Assembly: GCA_003339415.1 (NCBI GenBank)
Contig: PDHQ01000003.1
Location: 496,001 to 560,000, forward strand
Source of the DNA: Ophiocordyceps camponoti-saundersi (nom. inval.)
Taxonomy: Eukaryota > Ascomycota > Sordariomycetes > Hypocreales > Ophiocordycipitaceae
Length of the DNA stretch: 64,000 nucleotides
Direction: 5' to 3'
Shown piece after piece: positions 45,151 through 57,911 of the stretch; the stretch's first letter is position 1, and every line of letters starts with the position of its first letter. The translations under genes and the position numbers were made by a program. A model generated the notes under the pieces. That model did not search any database. It saw only the letters and a program-made list of their open reading frames with translations, and was not told the origin of the DNA.

Positions 45151-45763
45151 GTTAGATGCACTGTATGTGCTGTACGGATACATCCGTACGGATAGTCCGT
45201 AAGAGATGGGGGAAGGAGAGGGAGGAGGGAGCACACACGTGACAGCTAGCGGTTTTCTCATTATGTATGTACTCCGTATTTGTTTAGTCTTACCAAGTGT
45301 AATTAATCCGCAGCACCAACATGGCGGCGATAGAAACAGTTAAGCCTAGGTAGGTAGTCCAGGTTGTTTACTAAAGACTTACTATGAAATAACGTCGGCA
45401 TCCCTGCTAGAGCGCCACCACGGGGGAGGGGGGGGGGGGAAGCAGTTTACAGGGAGTCTTTAGTGAGTTTACAGGGAGTCTACAGTGAATCCACAGGGCC
45501 ATACCTGCCTAGAGAAATAGAAAGCTCGAGTCTGCACGCGGCAGCTTATGTACTAGCAGCAGCTACTGAAGACTGAGTAAAGCTCCAGGGTAGCCCAACA
45601 TTCCTCCCTCTTGTTTCCCTGTCTCTCTACCACCTCGGAATCCGCGTCCCGGCCGCCGATGCGCCGCCGAAACCTCAACCTTTATCCTCCCGCCTCTTCC
45701 ACAACTCATCAACTCTCCCTCTCTTCCCCCCCGCTTCACTCCCTCCGTCTCCAATTCGCGACA
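45151..45763. other. Intergenic region upstream of GTP cyclohydrolase I
   Basis: This 613 bp stretch has a G run at 45425-45440 and two related ACAGGGAGTCT copies near 45450-45485. I see no gene. Confidence 0.4.
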
Positions 45764-46906
45764 ATGGTGCACGTCAAAAACCACTCTCTCGACTCCGAAG
45801 AGACGTCACTCTCCTTGAGCTTTCCTTCTTCTCTTACGTCTATATCCTGCGAGATGGCGAGTGACGTCTCTTCCTCAGCCTCGTCTTCCTCCCTCATCCA
45901 CCACTACCAACACGATAACAAGAAGAAGAAGAAGAAGCGAACTCGATCGTCAACAGAAGACGAAAGCGAGAAGAAGAGCAGCAATAAGAACAACAGCATC
46001 AAGAAAAAGAAGAAACGAAACCCCCCAAATCCAACAACGACAAACGGCACGAAACCCTCCCCCAAACCAACCCCACGACGAAACTCGGTAGGAAAAGCCC
46101 CAAGAGATCCAAACGACCGCTTCCCCCCTCCGCGAATCACAACCCCCCTCGTCGTCGACGCGGAAGACGGCCTCTCCCGCCCAGGCCTCGGCACGCGCCA
46201 GCGAAGAGCCGAAGAAGCGGTGGAAGATGACGGTGAAGAGGGGGAGAAAAAGGACACTGCGGCGCGCGCGCGACTGGATCGCATGCGAGGCGCTGTGAGG
46301 ACTTTGCTGGAGTGCGTGGGAGAGGATCCTGATCGGGAGGGCTTGCTGGACACGCCCGCCCGTTACGCCAAGGCCTTGCTCTTCCTCACTAGCGGTTATC
46401 AAGTCAGTCTCGATCATCTCGTCAACAACGCCCTCTTCCGAGAGGGTCATAACGAGATGGTCATCGTCAAGGATATCCAGCTTCAGAGCCTATGCGAGCA
46501 TCACCTGGTACCCTTCGTCGGAAAGGTTAGACCGCCCCCCCAATATCCCTCCAGAGATGTTCAAGGATCATAACTGTTCCCCTCCCCTCAGATGCACATC
46601 GGCTACATCCCCTCCGACACAGTCATAGGCCTCTCCAAATTACCACGAATAGCAGACATGTACGCCCGCAGACTGCAGATCCAAGAGAGGCTGACAAAGG
46701 ACGTCGCCCACGCCATCATGCACATCCTCAAACCCCAAGGCGTAGCCGTCGTCATGGAGTCGTCCCACCTATGCATGGTCATGCGCGGCGTCCAGCAGAC
46801 GACGAGCTCCACCATCACCAGCTGCGTCCTGGGCTGCTTCGAGAGAAAGTCGAAGACGCGCAACGAGTTCTTCAGCCTCGTCGGCCTCAATTCAAGACCT
46901 TCATGA
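45764..46906 (+). CDS. FOL2: GTP cyclohydrolase I
   Basis: This enzyme converts GTP to 7,8-dihydroneopterin triphosphate, the first step to folate and tetrahydrobiopterin. Exons 45764-46525 and 46592-46906 give 358 residues. I chose the ATG at 45764 (context ACAATGG). The in-frame ATG at 45854 is also possible. The catalytic core begins at about residue 175 ([33 protein letters not shown]). It has the zinc ligands in LCEHHLVPF and in [11 protein letters not shown], plus [23 protein letters not shown]. The first 170 or so residues are low-complexity, with Lys-rich runs ([20 protein letters not shown]) and Pro/Thr-rich parts. The C-terminus ends shortly after RNEFFSLVG, as expected. Confidence 0.93.
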
Positions 46907-47596
46907 CTCCCCCCTTTCTTCTCTCTCCAAGTTTGAAAATCTCCTCATTTCATCCACAGGTTGAACTAGAGCGAGCTCTAACCTTTCCCACTCTTCCCCC
47001 TCTGCCCGATTCAACAGTCGGCCTTCTTTTATTTCTTTCCCACTCATAGACTTCTTCGGCTCAACGCCGTGAAGCGGACGATGCGATCTGTTTCTTTGAC
47101 GTTTTCTTTCCATCTCCTTTCATTGATTCTGGAATAGAGAGAGAGACAGAGAGACAAAGAAAAAAAACACCATGTGCCATCATCTAGGTATCTACATCAT
47201 CATAGACTCAGCAGCAAGCCATCTTACTATTTCACCAGACAGTACCTAGGCATAAATCGTTATTTGCTTTGCTTCACGTCATCGCTTCCATCTACCTGAG
47301 GTATCAAACATAATCAATAGACCCCATTGCCCATGTCCTTGATCTAGCCATCTCCCGCTCAAACTCCTCCCAGCTCATGACCAGTGAAGAAATCAATGCC
47401 CCATCCGTCCATCTGATCGTCCATCTTACACGCCCAAAATGTCCGCTCCTTTTCCGAGGCCTCGGCCCCCCCCTTCGGACCTCCGTTTTCAACTGTCAAC
47501 TCACACACGCACGTTCCCTAAAACGCCCCCCTTTCCTTGCCCCCGTCGTCAACTCCGAAACGAAACAGTATCCTTCTCTCTCAAAACACGCATGCC
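46907..47596. other. Convergent 3' region between GTP cyclohydrolase I and KDM5
   Basis: This 690 bp stretch lies between two 3' ends. It is pyrimidine-rich in its first 150 bp and has an A run at 47159-47167. No RNA or coding gene is apparent. Confidence 0.45.
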
Positions 47597-50500
47597 TTAC
47601 TCCCCATCTAGTAATGCGTCGAGCCCATTCCTCTCGCTCTCCAGTGACTCCGCCGTTACCGGCCCGCCGCCTACACCGCCCTCCTTCTTCTTCCCCTCGT
47701 CGGAATCATCCTGGTTCGTCATCTCCTTGAACATCTGATCAACGCTGCCATCGTCGTGCTTCATCAGCCCGTCCATCTCCGCCGGAGTCATCGGACCCCC
47801 GCCGTCGCTCATCGACCCGCGCCTGTGCGGCCACATGTGCTCGCCCCATAGCGGTATCGCTTGCTGTCTATTGTCCGCCGTGCGCCGGAGCATCTCGAGA
47901 GCCTTGTTTTTGTCCGCTTCCGTTTGGAGGAGCATCTCGCCTTCTTCACCCCGCAGCAGTCTCTCCTCCAGCGACAGCACCGAGTTGTCCACCACCAGAT
48001 GTGGTCCGACCGCCCCGAGGAAACCGCCATGCAACGCCGGGTCGACGTTAGAGCCGTCCGCCTTGCCTCCATTGGGGCGTCCCGTCGAGGTCACCGTGCG
48101 AGCCGTTCCTGGTGGAGACGGTCCGGTGCCGCTCGATGGTGACGCACGAGGGGGGTAAAAGGCTGAGCCGCCGTATGCCGCGTTGTTGGTCGGCGGCATC
48201 GTGACTCCAGGTGCCGCGACGGTAGAGGCGGACGCTGCTGCCGCTGCTGCCGCCGCCGCCTCTGCGTTGGCCGCCTTGCGTCGCAAGCTATTTGCCTTAC
48301 CCTTGGCGTGTTCCGGAAGGTCGTCCGGGTTATCCACGCCGTACTCGGCCAGCATCTTCTGCAGCTTTGTCGGTCGTGGCTTGCGAGTGCTGTTGGACAC
48401 TTCTAGGATGGGTGGCTTGTCCGGCGCAACTGGACACCATTTGTGCAGCTCTTGGCGGAAGAAGTTGGTCTCAAACGCCAGTAGCACCTCGGCACCCTCG
48501 AGCTTGCGCAGGTAGAACCTCTGCGTCTCCGCTTCGGCCTTCGTCGATAGCAGCTGGTTGCAGTACCTTGCGATGTGGTCGCGGAACGTCTGCGCGTTTT
48601 CGATGATGCGTGTCAATACTTCCTCCTCCTCCGGTTGGAAAGGCAGCGTCGGAATCTCCTTGGCCACCGTCACCAGATCCTCCAGTTTGGGCCGTGCCGC
48701 GTCGCGCGGGATCCTCATACGATAGTCGCAAATCGGGCACGTGTACTTGTCGTCATCCTTGACTTTGCCGCGCGCAATCTTCAGACACTTGTAGTGGTAC
48801 CTATGAACAGGGGCCTCCTAGTCAGTTTTCTTCTGGTCGCTCCGCTTCGAACCCGAGAAATCCCGACTCACCATTCGTGACAGAGCTCACACTCTATCAT
48901 CATCCCTGCTTCTGGCTTCCTGCAGATGCAAAAGACTTGCCTGGGTCCCGAGTCCTCCCACCCGCTCGCGCCCGGTTCGGGGGTGGCCTCTCGCGACACC
49001 GGCTCACCGGGGAGCCGCGGCGTGTCTTGTTCCACATCGAAGCAGTCCGTGTTTCGCTCCAGCACATACTCGAGATGGGTCTTGAGAATGTGAAGTGGCG
49101 CGTTGGACTTGCCGAATAGCTTCTTGCCCTTGCGCATCCAGTCCTCGTGACGTTTACGTTCGTTTTCGAGGTCCAACGTACCGTTCGGCTTAGAATTGAG
49201 GTCCTCGAGTTTCCTGGAGATCTCCACCACCTCGGCGTACCGCGGCCGCCGTCTGAAGTCTTCGCTGCGGCACCGCTCCGTAATGTCCAGGATCTGACGG
49301 TGCGCTTCCCGCTGCTTGTGGAGGATCTGGTCCACCATGGCCAGCGTCTCCGGCGACACCGGAAGCAGGTTCACCTGGACTTGGCTGGAGAGCGCCTCCA
49401 GCTGGGGGTAGTGGACCGTTTCCGCGTCGATGAGTTCCCGGGCTTTCCGCTCCCACGCCTCGCCCGCTTGCAATTGGTCGCGGAAGTACTTGAGATGGTC
49501 GTTATAACCAGGAATTTCGAGCCGCCTGCCCTCGTCGATCATGTCCTGCACGTGCTGTAGTGATAGCAGGGATTTGCGGTCTTCCCGGGCCTTGTCGTTC
49601 CAGCGCATCTGCTCGAGAATCCTCGACAGACTGTCGAGCTCGGGCATGTCCACGTTGAAGCTGCGCCCCTCTTCGAGAAGCTCCTCGATCGTTTCCACTG
49701 CTGTCGTCGCCGTATTTTCCAGTAGCCGGCTGGCGTTATCCTGAAACAACCTGATGGCCGCAGCCCGGTCCTTGAGCTGGCCAATCTCCGGGCAGTCAAA
49801 ACCGAGGCGCTCAGCCTCCAAGAGGAGTCGATAGATGTTGGTGAAGCTGCGTGATTCGCGCTCCTTTTGGTCGTGATTGGACTTGTGCGTACCGCTCTGC
49901 AAGACCTTATCGCTCTTTCTGCGAACCTGCTGCTTGCGGACAGTGTAATTGGTCGCCTCCTCGACCCAGTCGTTGCAACGATCGACGAACGCCTTGAGAT
50001 CCGGGAGAGAAGGCAACTCGTGTGGAATGCGCTCTCCCTCGTTGAGCATACTTCGAAGCGTCTTGAGCGATGGCGTAGCTTCGTCATCGAGGAAGGCTGA
50101 AAACTTTTCCTCCCAGAGTTCGGGGGTTCGGGCTTTTTGCAAAACCCTCTCACAGGTCGCCTTGATGACGTCGTCGGCCTTTCGATAGTAGAGCGTATGC
50201 TCGTTCCCAAGGTATCTCTGCTGCTCGGGTTGGTCGCAGCAGGCGTGCGAGCCGGCGTGCAGGATGCACAAGACCTTACCTGACCGCTGGCACTTGAAGC
50301 GAGACAGGTAGGCAAAGGCCTTGCAATGGCCGCAACACTGCTCGTCCTCGTCCGTCACGTCCTTGTCCTCGAGCTTGAAGCTGAGCGGGCAGTCATCTCC
50401 GCTGCCGCCCGTCAACCGGCACTGATGAGAGGAGGCCTCGGCGTGCTTGGTCAGAAACGCCTCCCGCTGCGCCAATTCGCGCTTCTGGATGCGACTCAGG

Positions 50501-53135
50501 GCCGGCGCGAGCCACTTGGCAGTCTGGATCGTAAGGCACGAGGCCGCGCTACCCTCGGCGGCGGTCCAAAGCAGCTCGTCGTGCGAGAAGCATGGCTGTC
50601 GGCGGAACAGCTGGAGCCTCTCGACGCCGGCCAGCCCGAACGGTTCCCAGTCGCATGGCGCAAAATTGACGGCCTCGTTGAAGTTGAAGCCGTGGTTGAA
50701 TCCGGCATGATATGCTTGAGGGAATGTGATGACGAATTGACCGGCTCTCTGGTCCAAGGCGTATACGCGCACGCCGGCCTTCCTCAGCTGCTCCGGCGTG
50801 AGTAACGTGACGAGCTGAAACAGAAGATCCGGCTGCGTCTCGAAGAGCTCAGGGACGGCCTCTCTCATGGCGGCCTCGAACTTTTCGGCGTCTTCACCGG
50901 GAATCCCATACCACGTCTTGGTGGCGCCGAAATGCTGGTAGTTGGCCGAATAAGCATAGTGGTCCTCGTTGTGCCAACAAAAGGTGGAAAAGATCATGCC
51001 GACGTAGACCCAAGGCACCGTCATGCCCGAGATGTCCGACTTGATGTGTCTGAATAGGCTTTCGGCGTGAAAAGGCAGCACATTGAGGTTCCACGGGTCC
51101 GTCGCATAAGGATTGCTGGGATTCTTTTCCACCGTAGGAAAGCCCGAGCCGTGCGTAGTGCAGTGAATGTCGGCGCCGTACTCGACCTCGACTGTCTCCT
51201 CCAGGTCGGCGACGAGGCGCCAGAATTCGGCCTCAACGTCCTGTTCGGTGACGGGACGATGACAATTGAGGGTGTGGTCGAAGGGCATCTTCTTTTCAAA
51301 ATAGCCCTGTTTGAAGTCGTTGGCTTTTTGCTGGAACTGTCGCAGCGAGTACAGCCCGCCTTCCTCGAAACCAAACTGGCCGTCGCCCACGAGACAACGG
51401 GGACAATTCCACTCGGCCTCGGGTTTTCGTTTCAGCGGAGGATCGAGGCAAGGGCCGTGGTAGACGTTGTCGCACGACTCGCAAACAAGTAGCGAGCCGG
51501 CGTCTTCGCCTCGGCCGCAGTTGTCGCAAACCTTGGGATGTAACGGTTAGTAGCTTCATCCGTGGGATTTACTTGCCTCTTGAGAGGGTGTATAGAAGTG
51601 AATGACAAACCTCTGCGCCGGCTGCAGCCTCCTCACGAGGAATACGGGGGACAGACGGACGGAAAGGAGTCATGTGCGAGCCCGCCACTGTCGGGACCGC
51701 ATCTACAGACACATCATGGTTAATAAGGGGGCGGAACATTAGCAAGCGGAACCAGACTTACCCTTTCGTAGCCGCTTGCTACGACGACTGCTCGTCTCGC
51801 CTTCTTCTCTGTCGCCATCTACTTCCTTCTTGGTAGAGTCGGAAGAGCTGCTGAGGACACGTTTTAATGTGGTAGAGGCAGCGGCAGCGGCGGACGACCC
51901 TGCCTCTGTGGCGTCCTTGGTCGAGGATGAGGGGCTGTCTAGGCGCTTCGGATCCGGAGTGAAGCTTTTGCTTTCAGTGTTTGCTGACCGATTGACGGCG
52001 GTGAAGCCGTTGACATTGATGGCGGTGAAGGATGTGGATGGGGGAGGAGGCGGAGTATCAGCCATGGGAGTGTCGCCATCGGCGTCCTTCTCGAGACTGG
52101 ATTGCAGAGCGTCGGACGCCTGTCGAGCGGGAGAGTCGGGCTTCGCGCTAGAGGGCGTGTTGTCGTTGGAGGGTTTGATGGGAGTCGGCACGGGGCTGGG
52201 GGTTAGAGGACCGCCGTACTCTTGCTCGATCTGCTGATGCACGCCTGGCTTTGCGAGGCGCAGATACTCTTCGTACGGACAAAGCCAGCGCGAAAAAGAG
52301 TTCTTGAGAGAGGTGGACAGCGATGACATTATTTTACCGCTGTAGCCGAGATCACGGCCTATTTCTGCCCATTTTTTGAGCTTGCAGACCTTTTCGAAGC
52401 CTCCTCGTGACTCAACAGCCTTCTTCAACCGGTATAAATCCAGAGGCTTCTTATCGACGTATGGCATGCGATGCAGGTTAGAGCCTTGCTGCTTGTGAAA
52501 CTTGAGAAGACCATCGAGATAGGTCAGGTTCGCCCGAGTGCCTAGGTAAAGCCCCCATCAGAAAAGTGTGAGAAAGAAGGCGAGGGAATGCCACACTCAC
52601 TCCCTTCAACCGAGTTGAGTTCCTGCTTGCGTGTACGGAAGTGAAATCTCTGACAGTCTCGGTTCAGTACGCAAACGATATTGGGAAAGACGGACAATCA
52701 TCCCCATACCTCGGTGTTGATGGCGAAGTCGGGGTTCCATGAATCAGGTGGAATGATCTTGCAGATACCGTAAAGAGAGGCCTCATGGGCGATAGATTTG
52801 ATGTAGTCGAGCGGATCCCGCCACTCGTCGGCGGTCGGACAATAGGTCGGTGCTTCGGATATGCCGTGCGGGCGTGTCTTCTTCCGATGAGGCTCGCGCA
52901 CCGCCGTAGGCTGTCCGCGTCGCTCCACCGAGGTCAAGTCCAGGGCCGGGCTGACCATGGCGCTCAGCGGCATCTGTGAATTTGGAGGATGATAGCCATT
53001 AGTGTTGACCTTGTTCTTCGGTCTTGAAGAGGGCGTGTGGCTTGCGGAGGCGCCGGGGGCGGGCGAGCTGTGAGTGCTCGCATCAGCGCTGCTGCTTGTA
53101 TTGGTGGCCTTATTGGTTGAGTGGCCCGCTGCCAT
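47597..53135 (-). CDS. KDM5/Lid2-type JmjC histone H3K4 demethylase
   Basis: This is a nuclear Fe(II)/2-oxoglutarate demethylase of methylated H3K4. Six exons read in minus order are 52710-53135, 52601-52649, 51762-52541, 51611-51702, 48872-51531 and 47597-48800, giving 1736 residues in phase. The domains come in the KDM5 order. JmjN (about 95-140, APTYCPTADEWRDPLDYI) is first, then ARID (about 165-265), then PHD1 (about 450-500, VCDNCGRGEDAGSLLVCESC). The JmjC domain has Fe ligands His636 and Glu638 in CWHNEDHY and His724 in YHAGFNHGFN. A C5HC2 zinc finger (CGHCKAFAYLSRFKC), a long PLU-1-type helical region and a final PHD split by the last intron (FCICRKPE...CHEW-YHYKCLK) follow. The C-terminus has a poly-Ala run. 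All catalytic residues are present. Confidence 0.94.
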
Positions 53136-54686
53136 GATGACGAAGGGTGTGGAAAGGGATGGGATTTTTGATCGAGTGGAGGGTCGAGATTATACGACGA
53201 ATCGAGAGAAGATGGGGCGCGACGGAAGGCTCGTGATCCGGACTAGGGCGGGCAACGGCTAGGGAAGCAGTCGCATCGTAGCGGCGTAGAACGCAAGGCG
53301 AGCGGAGGCGAGACGATGGCTTCGAGGATGCTTTTTTTTAACCTCCCACGAAGGCTGAGAAGGCATCAGCGGAATGAGCTCGCGACTAGAGAGCATGCGC
53401 CGGATACCAACCAAGGAGCCGCTCGGGTTAAGAAAAGCAAGATTGTCGATATCTGGAGAACGCAAAGGCAGAGGCGGACGGTGGACAAGGACGAGCCATA
53501 CAATGGCGGCTAAAGCGGAATTTCGGAGAGGAGAAAGAGAAGGAGGAGGGGGGGGGGGAGAAGAAGGAAGAAGAAGAGAGTGATATATGGAGTGATAGGC
53601 AACGGCAGAGTACGAAGAGTGAAGACGGAGACGGACAGAGAAGCAGACGATGGAGAGACGACGTCTGAGGCGGGATTCACAGGAGGAAGAGGAGGCGGAG
53701 AGAGAAAGAGAGAGAGAGAGAGAGAAAGACTCGACCAAGGAATGAATCGGGGTCGCGGTCGCAGACAGATGAGGGTAGGTGCGGCAGGTGGTTCCTGCTG
53801 GACATGGACGTGGGCTGGAGTGGACTGCGGACTGCGGACAGTGGACTGTTGGCCTGCTGGCCTATTAGTAGCGGGAGGAGGTCCCGGTACGGTGTCTTTT
53901 GAGCTCGGAGAGGCGCGGTCATAGGTAGAGGTACATATCTAGAGATGTTCCACTAGCATTGCCGGGAAGCCTACTAGGCCGATCACGTGCGGGTGACCGA
54001 CTTGAGAAGAGCCGGGGTGTGGGGAGAAGAAGGGGGGAGGGGGGGAGGAAGACGGCGCCGAGGTTGCTGGTACTTGAAGAGAGGAAAGGAAAAATGACAC
54101 ATGCGGCCCGGACTGGAGGTTAAAGTGTACCTACCTAGGTACCTATGCACTGATGACTTCTACGGGATCCATTTTGGCACCAAGCCCAGGAGGTTAACGG
54201 GTCTGCTGACGGGGGCGAATAGTAGGACGTAGTGTGTATCTGTGACAAGCAGTAGTAGTAGCGCGATGCCACCAACGAGGGGAGAAAGAGAGACATCCGT
54301 GGACGAATTCATGAGAATCACGTTCTAATTAATCCGTTTCTCTCTCTATCACACTCTCTTTTAAAGTTCTACTTCCATATGTAAAAGGCAACTATCTCTC
54401 TATTCATAGAGGCAGGTCGTCACAAAATCACCCAACCAGCTTCGACCCGCCTCGCCAAGCCGCATCTGCGGCCCTGATATTGGCCGCCGTTCCCGCAGGG
54501 GCTGCTCGTCCGCCGGGACTCGTCCGGCCAATCAGCGGCCGATGAAGTCGGATTTCCGGGCGGGGCACCCCGGCTCTTGTCAAGGGGATTTGCTGTCATC
54601 AATTCATTCATTCACTTTATGTAGGCACTGATACGGTGATAAATGATAATATGTAGAGAGTAGCTCCCCGCCCCCCCTTCTTGTCA
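53136..54686. other. Long region upstream of KDM5
   Basis: This 1.55 kb stretch has GA-rich tracts (53520-53580 and a (GA)n run at 53700-53725), a GATCACGTGC box at 53981-53990, and a GC-rich block at 54430-54600. The ORFs in it are low-complexity Arg/Ser/Gly products of the GA tracts. I accept no gene. Confidence 0.5.
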
Positions 54687-56047
54687 TCATCCAACCTCCT
54701 CCGCATCCGCCTCCGTTGCTTTCTTCTTCCTCTGCCGCTTCCTCGGCTGCGACCGAAAAACACCATCCTCCACTTCTTGAACTTCAGCCTCCACGGCTTT
54801 CTTTTTTCTCGTCCGCTTCGTCGGCTGCCGCACAACCTTTGCCTCCACCACCTCTTCCTCCGTCTCCACAGTCGCCACTTTCTTCTTCCTCTTCCGCTTC
54901 CCTACCTTATCCTCTACCTCGTCTTCTCCCCCCTCCTCCGTCTCCGCAGCCTCGGCCTTCTTCTTTCTCGTTCGTTTCTTCACCTGTCGCTCAGCCTTTT
55001 CCTTCTCTTTCGCCTCCTTCTTCTTTATCCTCATCGCTTCTCGCAGCAGCCGCTCAACCTCTTTTTGTCCTCGTATGCGCAGACTCAGCTCCCTGACCAT
55101 GTCACTCCACCTAATCTCCCCACCGCACGAAACGCAACAGAACATGTCCGGTATCAGGTTTCCCTCTGTGTCGTCCGCCAGTCCGTGCCGGCTCCAACAG
55201 TCGAGATGGCCCATGGCAGTGCATCCGTCCAGCGGGCACATGGCATGCAGTCCGCGCCCTTCCGTCAGCACCTCACCGCAGTGCACGCACGGTATCCGGT
55301 CGTTCGACGCCACCACGTCATGTGCCTTTTGCACATAGTCCCTCATGGGCTTGTAGTCAAGCGGCAATGCTTGCGCGCCCGTGATCTGGTCTGACGCTGC
55401 GTCTCGTACGAAGTCGGTCAAGATGCGCAATCCGCTTCTGCAGGGCGGATTAGAAGGTGAACCGTCCCGGGTCTTTGGCGCCGCCGTCCAACCTTCCCAC
55501 GCCGCGTATACATCGGGCGCGAAAAATCGTAGGTCCAATGGCCACCTCACAAAGCTCGGCACCCCAATGAGGAGATGTAGATTCGACACGATCGAAAGCA
55601 ACGTATGTGGCGGCCGTTTCAAGTGTTGTCTTCTCTTCGCCCGTTTTCTTCTCTTCACCACCGTCAGGCGCGATTCGTCGGGTATATGGAGGGAAAGATG
55701 CGGATTGTTGAGCGCCCACCTATTCTCGCCCCTTCGTCAGTCAGGCCACCTTCAATTGTCTCTTTAGCTCAGGAGGAAACGACGGATTTTGATACAGACA
55801 CGGTCATAGATACCTACTCGAACTTGAGTGCCGATATCATGCTAGGGAAGCCAGACACAAGTGCCACCATCTCCCACGGACGCAGGTTCGACGTCCTCCG
55901 CGCGCCGCCCTTGGAGTCGCCATTGTGCTGCTTCAGTCGTCGTTGCGGGTTCGGCGTCGATCCGACGTAGAGAGATGCCTTTCGGACGCTCGACCGCAGG
56001 ACGTACACAACGTACAGAGCGGGTAGAGGGCGATACACTCCTTTCAT
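54687..56047 (-). CDS. SLX1: SLX1, catalytic subunit of the SLX1-SLX4 structure-specific nuclease
   Basis: This GIY-YIG nuclease resolves branched DNA with SLX4 in the nucleus. Exons 55818-56047 and 54687-55719 (98 bp intron) give 420 residues. The donor GA/GTAGGT restores [14 protein letters not shown], highly conserved in SLX1. The intron also hides an in-frame TAG. The N-terminal GIY-YIG domain has YVVYVLRS...[18 protein letters not shown] and [13 protein letters not shown], with the catalytic Arg and Glu in place. The C-terminal zinc finger has [10 protein letters not shown] and [12 protein letters not shown]. The last 110 or so residues form four imperfect Lys/Arg plus acidic repeats ([33 protein letters not shown]). 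Confidence 0.92.
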
Positions 56048-56351
56048 GCCGACGAGTGTCCGAGAATGGTCATGACGTGACGCGCAGCTGGAGTTGTTCC
56101 GAGAGGTACCGAGTAGACGATGACGAAGAGGGGTCACGTGACGTATTTCCGACTTCACCACCTGTATCCGTAATTCCGTGTATCGCTTCGTCCAATCCAT
56201 CACATGTCCTCTTGGAAGGCAGGATTGAAAAGCCTTGAAGAGACTACCTCACTAGGTGATTCGCTTGGCGATGCTACATCAGTATTGAATCATGATACAC
56301 CTCTTGACTTGGGTTTGAGCCCGACAACCCCCTTGTACAGCTATGATGCGG
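56048..56351. promoter_or_regulatory. Upstream region of SLX1 with GTCACGTGAC palindrome
   Basis: This 304 bp region lies between SLX1 (start at 56047, -) and the 3' end of SF3A3 (-). A perfect 10 bp palindrome, GTCACGTGAC (56133-56142), holds a CACGTG E-box about 86 bp upstream of the SLX1 ATG. Such sites are bound by bHLH factors of the Cbf1 type; its use here is inference. Confidence 0.4.
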
Positions 56352-57911
56352 CTACAGTAGCCCTTGCTTCTGCAAATCATTGTACACCTTCTCCGGCATC
56401 ACGTTACCCTCCCCGTCCTCCATCTGCACGATGCTACCCTCGTCCACCTTGTTCTTCTTCTGCACCTGCTGAAGCCTGTCCCAAAGCTTCAGCGCCTCTC
56501 CGATCTTCGTAATATCTCGGAACAGGGTAACGTTTGTGATACCCAGGCACTTGAGCCCGTAAATGTGTCGCGGCTCGCCAAAGTGCTTATCGAAAGCGCG
56601 TCTTCCCATGTAGACGAATTGTCCGCAGATCTCGCAATCAAGCTCGACGCCGAGACCGTGCAGCCGGTACAGCCAAAATGGAATCGGCTTGCCGTCCCAC
56701 GCGAGCGGCAGCTTGAGCGGGTTGTAAATCTTCTCCTCGCCGTCCTCGCCCCTTTCACCTCCTTCATCGGCGTTGCTCTTAGGAGCTTCGGACGCGCTGA
56801 AGAGGTTTTCGAGCTCCTGCTGACGCTCGCGCTCCGTCATCCCCTGTTTGCGCTCCGTGTTGACGCGCGTGTCGCTGCGTTCAGTGCTCATGGAGCTGGC
56901 GAGCCGCTTGACTCGATGCTCGCGCTCGGCGATGGCTCGCTCTTTGATGCGTGTAGTCGAGACGGCACCTCCCTTGCGCGTGGTTATCTGTTCACCGTCG
57001 TCGGCTTTCCGCTGCTTTCTCAGCTCGGCGGCTTTTATGTGTTTTCGGCCGTTTAGATGGCCGTTGTAAACATTGGAATTTTTGAACTCCTTTTCGCAGT
57101 CGTCGCACCAGACAGCCGCCTCGTCGGTTGTTTTGGACGCATCCGCAGGCTTATCAAGTGCCCATCCTTGAACACTGTCGTTTTCCCATGCCTTGTCAAA
57201 CTCCTGATCGAATTCCCTCAAGACCTTATCCGTGTCGTCCAGAGGTCTCGTGCGCTTCCGAAACGAGGTGAGGTACTCGACGAGCTGGGTGACATATTGA
57301 AGGTACTGGTCCGAAAGCTTCTCGGCCCTCCGTATGCCGCCGTGACCAGGGGTAAAGTTGTCAAAGTTCTCGAGATACTGTAGGTAAGTGAGCCGTTTTG
57401 CGTTGGGAAGATTGAGAAAGGCTTCGTGGCAGGTGTTGAGGTCGAAGAAACGGCCGTAAGCTTCTTCCCCAGAGAAGATGGAGTCGACTATGGAGGGCAT
57501 CAGGCCATTGGAATCTCCATGGTGTTTCGGCTTGTATCTTTGTTCCGAGTTCTCGGCCTGCTCATTGGGGTATCTGGAGTGATGTTCGCGCAGCTCTTCG
57601 ACGTGCCCGTAGAACTGTCCAAAGGGATCGGCAGTGTCGAGTTTCTCGAGCTCTCTCGCCGCCGAACGAGTCTGGTCATCGTGAATAGAGATCAGGCTCT
57701 TCAACTGCTGCTGCATCTGCTCCAGCAGCTGCGCCACCTCATGGTCTCTGTTGAGACGATTTCGGATCTGGCAGGTCAGCCTCGGGACCTCTTAGATGGC
57801 GCTCAGAGTACTCACATGATTCGGGTCGTCGCGCACGCGATCTGCGATACCTTGCTCGATGCGCTCGAGGTCTTCGTGGATATATCGCTCATCCTCGAGT
57901 ACGGTGAGCAT
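56352..57911 (-). CDS. Splicing factor 3A subunit 3 (SF3a60/Prp9)
   Basis: This is a U2 snRNP component needed for prespliceosome assembly. Exons 57816-57911 and 56352-57767 (48 bp intron) give 503 residues, matching human SF3A3 (501). The N-terminus MLTVLEDERYIHEDLERIEQ and the splice into IRNRLNRDHEVAQLLEQ are as in the family. A C2H2-type matrin finger (WCDDCEKEFKNSNVYNGHLNGRKH) lies mid-protein. The C-terminal second finger has LDCEICGQFVYMGRRAFDKHFGEPRHIYGLKCLGI, diagnostic of SF3a60. The end reads KVYNDLQKQGLL. It shares a 268 bp divergent promoter with the FAL1-type helicase. Confidence 0.95.

Noticed and set aside
54420..54611. Short minus-strand frame in a GC-rich block upstream of KDM5
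   Set aside because: It is only 63 codons without motifs; the block is more likely promoter sequence.
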